Assembly: GCF_900156105.1 (NCBI RefSeq)
Contig: NZ_FTMS01000001.1
Coordinates: 248,001-312,000, forward strand
DNA: 64,000 bases
From: Alkalispirochaeta americana
Lineage (GTDB): Bacteria > Spirochaetota > Spirochaetia > DSM-27196 > Alkalispirochaetaceae
Reading direction: 5' to 3'
Shown: in pieces, positions 58,207 to 64,000 of the stretch
How positions within the stretch are numbered: the first letter of the stretch is position 1
How the letters are laid out: each line of letters begins with the position of its first letter
Notes under the pieces: model-generated
The model's input: only the letters and a program-made list of their open reading frames with translations
Database searches by the model: none
Told to the model about the DNA's origin: nothing
Translations under genes and position numbers: made by a program

Positions 58207-58693
58207 GATCGGATATAATCGGTTGGGGCGCAAAACAGCCCATCGAAAGGCCATGACTCGGAATATGCTCACTTCGTTTTTTCGGCATGAGCGTATCAAA
58301 ACCACGAAGGCAAAAGCTCTGGTGGTGCGGCGTGCAGCGGAAAAGATGATTACCCGTTCCCGGGTGGATAGTGTCCATAACCGGCGGATGATCGCCCGCG
58401 ATATCAAAGACAAGGCTGTCTTGGCAAAACTCTTTACTGATATCGCCCCGCGCTACCTTGAGCGTCCCGGTGGATATACGAGGATTCTCAAGCTTGGCCC
58501 CCGGCACAGCGATGCGGCCGAAATGGTGATCCTTGAACTGGTCGCCGATGAGGTCGAAAAAAAGGTCGAGGGAAAGAAAAAGGCCGCCAAGAAAGTGGCC
58601 CCTGTGGTTGAGGCACAACCCGAGGAAGCACCCGCTGAGACTGTTGAGGCCGAGTCCGGAGAGGACAAAGCCGAGGCGACTCCGGCGGAATAA
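58196..58693 (+). CDS. rplQ: ribosomal protein L17 with acidic tail
   Basis: L17 lies near the tunnel exit. Residues 1-120 are the normal protein ([20 protein letters not shown], then [13 protein letters not shown]). About 45 further residues are rich in Ala, Glu and Lys ([17 protein letters not shown]...), a tail most L17 proteins lack. It overlaps rpoA by 11 bases and ends the superoperon. Confidence 0.97.
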   Translation: MKHKIGYNRLGRKTAHRKAMTRNMLTSFFRHERIKTTKAKALVVRRAAEKMITRSRVDSVHNRRMIARDIKDKAVLAKLFTDIAPRYLERPGGYTRILKLGPRHSDAAEMVILELVADEVEKKVEGKKKAAKKVAPVVEAQPEEAPAETVEAESGEDKAEATPAE

Positions 58694-58794
58694 CCTGCGG
58701 GTATATCCTTCGGGACACACGAAATCGGGTGAAGCCGGGTTTTCCGTTCTTGACGGGTATCTGGCTTCCCGGACGTTAGGTCTTGATCTTTTGA

Positions 58795-58821
58795 AAGCAG
58801 CTCTCAGGGGCTGCTTTTTTT
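58795..58821 (+). terminator. intrinsic terminator after rplQ
   Basis: AAGCAGCTC and GGGCTGCTT form a nine-base stem with one T-G pair around a TCAG loop, followed by TTTTT. It ends the ribosomal superoperon. Confidence 0.85.
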
Positions 58822-58866
58822 ATTCGATGATGAGCCGATTGGTATCCTGACAAAGGAGTTTTCGTT

Positions 58867-60225
58867 ATGCGTGATCTATACCGCCCCCTGGACGAAGGGA
58901 TCGTCCGGCGATCTCTGGAAGACTGGAAGCGCCTGTGGCACGAAGACCCCTCCCGCTGGGTAAAGGAATTGCGGGACCGGCCAGCCCGATACGATCGGGC
59001 TCTTTGGCGGAGAGCTTTCCGGAGCTGGTGGAACGAAATCCCCCGGGAGGAGTCAGATCTTCCTCTTCAGGGAGTGCCTGTGGCTGTGAAGGACCTCTTC
59101 GATGTAGCAGGGGATGTGACGGGATGCAGTTCCCGGGTGCTTCTGGAAGCCCTCTCTCCCGGACCGGCCCGCAGAGATGCTCCCCTGGTGCAGCGTCTGC
59201 GGGAGAAGGGCGCCTTTCTGGCAGGACGGACCCAGATGAACGAGTTCGCCTACGGATTGGACGGAAAGAACGCATCCCAGGGTGACTGCCCTCATCCTCT
59301 GGACAGCAATCTCATCCCGGGGGGGTCTTCGAGCGGTTCGGCCTGGGCCGTTGCCGCCGGTATTGTGCCTGTAGCCCTGGGGAGTGATACGGGCGGCTCT
59401 ATCCGGGTGCCTGCAGCACTGTGCGGTCTCTGGGGGTTCCGGCAGGGGTGGAAAAAAGAAGAGCTTCAGGGGGTGTTCCCCCTGGCTGCATCCTTTGACA
59501 CGGTGGGGTGGTTCTGTGCCGGCCCTCGGGACATGCAGTTTCTTCTGAAAGAACTCCTTCCTTCGGGAGATGGTTCGGGAAAGAATGAAGGGCCTTCCCC
59601 CGGGGCTGTGCGCTTTTTCTCCTACACGCCCAGGGAAGTGGTTCTGGACGAGACAGTCCGCCGGGCCCGGGAGGACTGGGAAAAAAATCTCTCCGAGGGA
59701 CCATCCCCGGTTATGGTGGAAGCTCTGCCGGATGCCTGGCGGATCAGACTTGATGCAGTCATGGAACATGCCCTGGACGCCTATAATGTGATCTGTTCCC
59801 GGGAAGCCTGGCTGTGCCATGAACCCTGGCTCGATCTCCATCGGGACTACTACGATCCCCTGGTCTGGGCGTTGATCGATCGAGGTCGTCACTGGAGCGA
59901 AACCCGCGTCTCCCGGGCCCGGGAAGTGATTTCAGAGGTTGTTCAGGTGGTGGAGGAGATTTCTGCTGCGGGAGACGGGCTCCTCCTTCCGTCGGTGGCC
60001 ACGCCTACTCCCGATGGGGCATCGTTGGGGCAGGAATACCGGGAGACCACCTTGCGCCTTAATATGGCGGGATCTCTGACGGGCTTCCCGGCCCTGGCCG
60101 TCCCCCTCCATACGGGAGGAATCAGGAGCTGCGGGGTCCATCTTCTGGTTCCTCCGGGATCGGAAGGAGTGTTCCAGACCGTTCTGGACGCCCTGGCGCC
60201 TCGGGAGAGGAGACTCCGCAGGTAA
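58867..60225 (+). CDS. amidase-signature family enzyme
   Basis: The 452-residue protein has the full Ser-Ser-Lys triad of the amidase family: K75 in VAVKD, the cis-serine cluster S154-S156 in GGSSSGS and the nucleophile S178 in GSDTGGS. It resembles GatA-type and allophanate-hydrolase-type amidases, but gatB and gatC are not adjacent and the N-terminal 60 residues are unlike GatA. The substrate is unknown. AAGGAG precedes the start. It follows the rplQ terminator and precedes the kinase by 38 bases. Confidence 0.85.
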   Translation: MRDLYRPLDEGIVRRSLEDWKRLWHEDPSRWVKELRDRPARYDRALWRRAFRSWWNEIPREESDLPLQGVPVAVKDLFDVAGDVTGCSSRVLLEALSPGPARRDAPLVQRLREKGAFLAGRTQMNEFAYGLDGKNASQGDCPHPLDSNLIPGGSSSGSAWAVAAGIVPVALGSDTGGSIRVPAALCGLWGFRQGWKKEELQGVFPLAASFDTVGWFCAGPRDMQFLLKELLPSGDGSGKNEGPSPGAVRFFSYTPREVVLDETVRRAREDWEKNLSEGPSPVMVEALPDAWRIRLDAVMEHALDAYNVICSREAWLCHEPWLDLHRDYYDPLVWALIDRGRHWSETRVSRAREVISEVVQVVEEISAAGDGLLLPSVATPTPDGASLGQEYRETTLRLNMAGSLTGFPALAVPLHTGGIRSCGVHLLVPPGSEGVFQTVLDALAPRERRLRR

Positions 60226-60263
60226 GGCCGGGGGGTCTGCACCCCGAGGAAGGCATCCAGGGG

Positions 60264-61658
60264 ATGACAGCCATTCAGGATGGCGAGGGTATCAGAAACT
60301 TAGAGAAGGAAAAAAGCGCTGGTTTTCTTCTGGCATCAGGTATACCATTGATCGGCATGAGGCCCCTCCCCTGGTTTCTGCGAATTTCTTCCGGAGGATT
60401 GTTCTCTCACCCTCCACGGAATACTCCCTGGGTACTTTGCGCACTTTTTTTTTCTGCCTGGGGAATCGCCATGGTGGCCTTTCAGGAATTCCCTGCGGGG
60501 TTTTGGCAGGATGTCCTTCTTCTCGGAGTTCTTGCAGGAGGGCTGCTGGTGCTGCTCCTTCTGGGCTATTCTCCCCTCCTGCTTGGCCTGGCGGTCTTTG
60601 TCCTCTGGCTCCTGGCGGTGTATCTCAGCTTTTCTCTTCCTTCGCCGGGAGCGGCGCCCCTGTTGCCGCTTTTGGGGGCAGCAACGTTGCTCTCGGTGGT
60701 GCGAAGCAGCACAAGAGGCGTTGTTCTAACGGTAACGATGCTGGGCTGTTTCATCTTTGCGGCCTATCCTGTTGTGGTAACCTACAATCATAGCGTTGCA
60801 GGGCTTGATCTGGCCGGCCGGGTTTTGCTGGCCGGGCCTGCCCTGGTGTTACACCTTGTGGCAAGGCTCTCGGCACGGATAGAGCAGACCCTGGAGCGGG
60901 AGCGGCAAAAGAACCTTCAGCTGGAGAAGACCGTCGGAGTTCTGTCCAGGGCCAACGTGGGATTTCAGCAATACGCCCAGAATCTGGAGGTTCGTTCCCG
61001 CGATGAAGAGCGAAAGCGGATAACCCGGGACCTCCACGACACGATCGGGTACATGATCAGCGCGATCACCGTGATGCTGGATGCGGCCTTGGGGTTTTTG
61101 CACTCCTCCCCCGAGCGCTGCGCCGAGGTCCTGCAGAAAGCCCGGAATCATGTGGATGCAACCCACCAGGAGACACGGACCGCTCTCCATGCCCTGCATT
61201 CTCTGGAGAGCGCCACTGCCTTCGGGGTGGAAAATATCCATGAGATTGCCAAGTCCTTCGGGGCCGCCACGGGAGTGAAGGTCGAAGTCTTTTTCAGCAA
61301 CGTTGCAAAAACCTACGGCGGAGTCGTGGATGCAACGATGTACCGTTTTGTCCAGGAGGCTCTGGTCAATGCCTTTCGTCACGGGAAGGCCAAAAATATT
61401 CAGGTGGCGCTCTGGCACCACCCGGGAGAGCTCCAGGTCTACGTCCGGGACGACGGGGAAGGTTCTTCCGACCTGGAAGAGGGAATCGGCTTTCTGGGAA
61501 TGCGGGAGCGTCTTTCCCAGGTGCAGGGACAGCTTGCCTACGAGACCCTGAAAAGCGGGTTTCGCGTAACCGCACGCATACCGGTAGAGCCAAACCCGGA
61601 GGCCGGTAAAGCCAGGAAAGACGCCCCTGAGGGAACCCTGAAGGAGGAGGAACGATGA
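60264..61658 (+). CDS. NarL-type sensor histidine kinase
   Basis: The 464-residue protein has an N-terminal membrane domain of about five to six hydrophobic helices (roughly residues 50-210) without an obvious periplasmic loop. A coiled coil follows, then the HisKA_3 phosphoacceptor H258 in TRDLHDTIGY, and a HATPase domain with QEALVNAFRHG and VRDDGEG. The dimerisation type fits its partner response regulator, whose start overlaps its stop by four bases. Ligand unknown. ATG 60357 is a possible later start. Confidence 0.88.
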   Translation: MTAIQDGEGIRNLEKEKSAGFLLASGIPLIGMRPLPWFLRISSGGLFSHPPRNTPWVLCALFFSAWGIAMVAFQEFPAGFWQDVLLLGVLAGGLLVLLLLGYSPLLLGLAVFVLWLLAVYLSFSLPSPGAAPLLPLLGAATLLSVVRSSTRGVVLTVTMLGCFIFAAYPVVVTYNHSVAGLDLAGRVLLAGPALVLHLVARLSARIEQTLERERQKNLQLEKTVGVLSRANVGFQQYAQNLEVRSRDEERKRITRDLHDTIGYMISAITVMLDAALGFLHSSPERCAEVLQKARNHVDATHQETRTALHALHSLESATAFGVENIHEIAKSFGAATGVKVEVFFSNVAKTYGGVVDATMYRFVQEALVNAFRHGKAKNIQVALWHHPGELQVYVRDDGEGSSDLEEGIGFLGMRERLSQVQGQLAYETLKSGFRVTARIPVEPNPEAGKARKDAPEGTLKEEER

Positions 61659-62344
61659 AAATCCGTGTTCTGCTCGTGGACGATCAATTGCTCTTTGTGG
61701 AAAACCTGAAGCTGGTCCTGGAGGCAAACGCCTCCGATGTGGTTGTGGCAGGAATAGCCCGGGACGGCCTTGAGGCGGTTCGCATGGCGAAAGAACTCCT
61801 TCCCGATGTGATCCTCATGGACGTGCGCATGCCGAAACTTGATGGGGTTGGAGCTGCTTCCAGGATTCTTGAGATTCTCCCCCGGGTGGCGATCATTATG
61901 CTGACTGTTTTCGATGAAGACGATTACGTTCTGGAGGCGCTTGAGCAGGGGGCGACAGGGTATCTGCTTAAAAATACCAAGCCCGAAACGCTCATCTCCT
62001 CTGTCAGGGCTGCCCACGAGGGAGCCGTGCTGATTTCTCCCTCGGTTGCCCAAAAGCTGGTTGCCTCGGGGGGCGGGGCCCGGCACGGCAATGCCCACTC
62101 GCCGGCTCCCTGGGTGAAAGAGCTCTCCAGCAGGGAGCGGGCAGTGCTTCTCCTCCTGGCGGAACACCGCAGTAATTCCGAGATGGCCCGGGAACTGGGC
62201 ATTTCCGCTGCCACCATTCGTAATTACGTAAGTGCTCTCTATGATAAGATGGGAGCCGACGACCGGTTTCACGCCCTGCGGATGGCTTCGGAGAACCGGG
62301 TCTTTCTTCTTGATCCCGAGCAAATTTCTTCACATCTATCCTGA
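61655..62344 (+). CDS. NarL/FixJ-type response regulator
   Basis: The 229-residue protein has a receiver domain (D10, phosphoacceptor D56 in ILMDVRMP, K105-type lysine in YLLKN) and a C-terminal LuxR-type helix-turn-helix (LSSRERAVLLLLAEHRSNSEMARELGISAATIRNYVSALYDKMG: its SNSEMARELGIS part). It is coupled to the sensor kinase by a four-base overlap. Its targets may include the ABC transporter genes that begin 136 bases downstream. Confidence 0.9.
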   Translation: MKIRVLLVDDQLLFVENLKLVLEANASDVVVAGIARDGLEAVRMAKELLPDVILMDVRMPKLDGVGAASRILEILPRVAIIMLTVFDEDDYVLEALEQGATGYLLKNTKPETLISSVRAAHEGAVLISPSVAQKLVASGGGARHGNAHSPAPWVKELSSRERAVLLLLAEHRSNSEMARELGISAATIRNYVSALYDKMGADDRFHALRMASENRVFLLDPEQISSHLS

Positions 62345-62380
62345 AATCGTGACTTTTGTCATACCCTCTTGAGGATATCC

Positions 62381-62404
62381 TGTGACATTAATCACTTTGT
62401 GATT
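62381..62404. promoter_or_regulatory. CRP-like palindrome and overlapping inverted repeat
   Basis: TGTGA-CATTAA-TCACT (62381-62396) is close to the CRP/FNR consensus. It overlaps AATCAC-TTT-GTGATT (62390-62404), a second perfect palindrome. TTGTGA (62398) with TAGGAT 16 bases on would be a possible promoter that this site covers. Confidence 0.5.
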
Positions 62405-62479
62405 TTCCGAAAGAGCCCTAGGATCTGAAGATGGGGTCATTCTTCGCAATGGTCCCGGAGAATAATAAGGGGGAGAGAG

Positions 62480-63760
62480 ATGAGAAAAGGAACAACCTTG
62501 ATTGTTGTTGCGTGTATCGCTCTGGCCTTGGGAGCCTGCGGTAACGGTGGTTCGGCTCAGAGGAAAACAGAGCCCGGTCTGGTGCGGCTCACGTTCTATT
62601 ACCCGGTGGGGGTGGCAGGACCTCTGGCACGGGTGATGAACACCTATGTAGAGGAGTTTAACGACCTTCATTCCGACATCGAAATTGTGCCTGTTTATTC
62701 TGGCGACTACGATCCCACCATGCAAAAAGTTCAAACCGCCGTTATGGGGGGCAACCCTCCCGATCTGTTTATTGTAGAGATATCCGAGTTGCCGACACTC
62801 CTTGCGATGAACGGAATTGAGCCCTTGAGCTCCTATGCATCCCCGGAGTTTCTTGCTGACTTTTTCCCGGCCTTTATGGAGAACAGCTACGATGAAGAGG
62901 GCGAGCTCTGGGGAATCCCCTTCCAGCGAAGCACGCCGGTTTTTTACTGGAACAAGGAGCATTTTGCCGAAGTGGGACTTGATCCTGATCGTCCCCCCGA
63001 GACGTGGCAGGAGGTTCGGGACTTTGCAGGAAAGCTGAACCGCCCCGGACGGCACGGTGTCACCATCTCCGGAGGTTGGGATGATTGGCTCTTCCAGGGG
63101 TTTGTCCGTCAAAACGGATCGGAACTGATCAACTACCGGGAGCGACGAGTCAATTTGAACTCTCCCGAAGCGGTGGAAGCCCTGGAGTTTTGGGTAGCGC
63201 TTACTCAGGAGGACAAGGTTGCTCCGCCCCACAGCACCTGGGCTTCGACTCCCCCGGATTTTGTCGCTGGCCAAACCTCCATGCTCTACCATTCCACGGG
63301 AGTTCTGAGTTTCCTCCGAAGTTCTGCCCAGTTTGATTTTGGTGTTGCCTTCATGCCCGGAAACGTGCGTTACGGTGCCGAAGTGGGAGGCGGGAACATC
63401 CATATGGGACGGGGAATACCCGAAGCAAACCGAAGGGCGGCGTGGACGTTCATCGAGTTTCTGACAACACCCGAGATGGCGGCTCGCTGGAGTCGGGATT
63501 CGGGGTACGTCTCGGTTCGGGCCTCTTCCTATGATTTGCCTGATATGAAGGAATACACCGAGCAGTATCCGGAATATCTGGTGGCCCGGGACCAACTGGA
63601 CTACGCCTCAGGAAAAATGATGGCCCCTGCCTTTCAGGAGATCCGGGAGTACCTGAAATCAGCCCTGAACGAATCAACGGCGGGAAATATGACGCCCCGG
63701 GTTGCTTTGGATCGCGCCCAGCGTCAAGCAGAAAATCTGCTCAAAGAATGGCTTCCTTAA
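62480..63760 (+). CDS. ABC transporter sugar-binding lipoprotein (UgpB-like)
   Basis: The 426-residue protein has a lipoprotein signal with lipobox LGAC (C20). The mature part follows the extracellular solute-binding family 1 pattern (TFYYPVGVAGPLARVMN, YVEEFNDLHSDIEIVPVYSG, IPFQRSTPVFYWNKEHF). This resembles glycerol-3-phosphate or oligosaccharide binding proteins, and the substrate is not fixed. GGGGGAGAG lies before the ATG. The permease gene follows after a stem-loop. Confidence 0.9.
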   Translation: MRKGTTLIVVACIALALGACGNGGSAQRKTEPGLVRLTFYYPVGVAGPLARVMNTYVEEFNDLHSDIEIVPVYSGDYDPTMQKVQTAVMGGNPPDLFIVEISELPTLLAMNGIEPLSSYASPEFLADFFPAFMENSYDEEGELWGIPFQRSTPVFYWNKEHFAEVGLDPDRPPETWQEVRDFAGKLNRPGRHGVTISGGWDDWLFQGFVRQNGSELINYRERRVNLNSPEAVEALEFWVALTQEDKVAPPHSTWASTPPDFVAGQTSMLYHSTGVLSFLRSSAQFDFGVAFMPGNVRYGAEVGGGNIHMGRGIPEANRRAAWTFIEFLTTPEMAARWSRDSGYVSVRASSYDLPDMKEYTEQYPEYLVARDQLDYASGKMMAPAFQEIREYLKSALNESTAGNMTPRVALDRAQRQAENLLKEWLP

Positions 63761-63795
63761 ACGGACTACCACAGCACTGACCGTTTATGTTTTCC

Positions 63796-63826
63796 GGCGT
63801 GCGGCGCTGCTGCCGCGCCGCACGCC
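63796..63826 (+). other. intercistronic stem-loop between binding protein and permease
   Basis: GGCGTGCGGCG and CGCCGCACGCC form a perfect 11-base stem around a 9-base loop. There is no T-tract. Such hairpins often protect the binding-protein mRNA, so that it is made in excess of the permease. Confidence 0.75.
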
Positions 63827-63856
63827 ATCTTTACCTTCCAAAGAGGAGCTGTTGCC

Positions 63857-64000
63857 GTGGCCTTCACGTTTGCTTTCAAGCGATCCTATCATCCCTATTT
63901 GTATCTTCTACCCAGTGTAATTTTCCTTGTTCTCTTTACTTACTGGCCTGTGGTCTATTCTTTCGGGCTCAGTTTGTTCCGCCAGAGCGTCATATCGCCG
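63857..64000 (+). CDS. ABC transporter permease (UgpA-like), 5' part
   Basis: The start is GTG 63857, eight bases after AGGAG. The 48 codons present begin with a short basic segment, then a long hydrophobic helix, and YLYLLPSVIFLVLFTYWPV, typical of the first membrane segment of MalF/UgpA-type permeases. The rest lies outside the window. It is the partner of the preceding binding protein. Confidence 0.8.
   Translation, partial: MAFTFAFKRSYHPYLYLLPSVIFLVLFTYWPVVYSFGLSLFRQSVISP

Overview
The window is one contiguous, GC-rich bacterial chromosome segment, most likely from a free-living spirochaete of the Spirochaeta/Alkalispirochaeta kind. This rests on RpoB carrying Asn at the position of E. 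coli Ser531 (the residue reported for naturally rifampicin-resistant spirochaetes), on ribosomal operons that lack fusA and rpsD, and on several chemotaxis and periplasmic-binding genes. I could not run a database search, so the genus is an inference. I see no rRNA, CRISPR array, insertion sequence or prophage.

Left part (1-23.4 kb), mixed metabolic and signalling genes: the 5' part of a very large exported protein (minus strand, cut by the window edge); a voltage-sensor-like membrane protein plus a DUF503 gene; a minus-strand operon of an HD-domain phosphohydrolase, ttcA, a small unknown gene and a ComFB-domain protein; a small exported protein followed by a 965-residue ATPase-like/TPR protein; a CAT-anticodon tRNA; nrdR; a six-helix methyl-accepting chemotaxis protein; cysS-sufE; a GC-rich tandem repeat; ilvC; pepD; an orphan sugar-type periplasmic binding protein; cheY; a sorbitol/sorbose-phosphate-type dehydrogenase; and a low-molecular-weight phosphatase/fructosamine-kinase pair that looks like a protein deglycation unit.

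Middle (23.4-32.5 kb): a flavodoxin-fold oxidoreductase; the Fe-S assembly operon sufT-sufC-sufB-sufD-Rieske protein, with no cysteine desulfurase; and three tRNA position-37 modification genes (tsaC, mtaB, miaB) beside tRNA-Thr(GGT) and tRNA-Trp(CCA).

Right part (32.5-58.8 kb): the core transcription/translation superoperon, all on the plus strand: tRNA-Thr, tRNA-Trp, secE, nusG, rplKAJL, rpoBC, rpsLG, tuf, the S10-spc-alpha block to rplQ. It is punctuated by hairpins and terminators (between the two tRNAs, rplL/rpoB, rpoC/rpsL, tuf/rpsJ, after rplQ) and by a structured gene-free stretch between rpsG and tuf, where fusA commonly lies.

Right end (58.8-64 kb): a stand-alone amidase-signature enzyme, a NarL-type two-component system, and a sugar-type ABC transporter (lipoprotein, then a permease cut by the window edge) preceded by a CRP-like palindrome.
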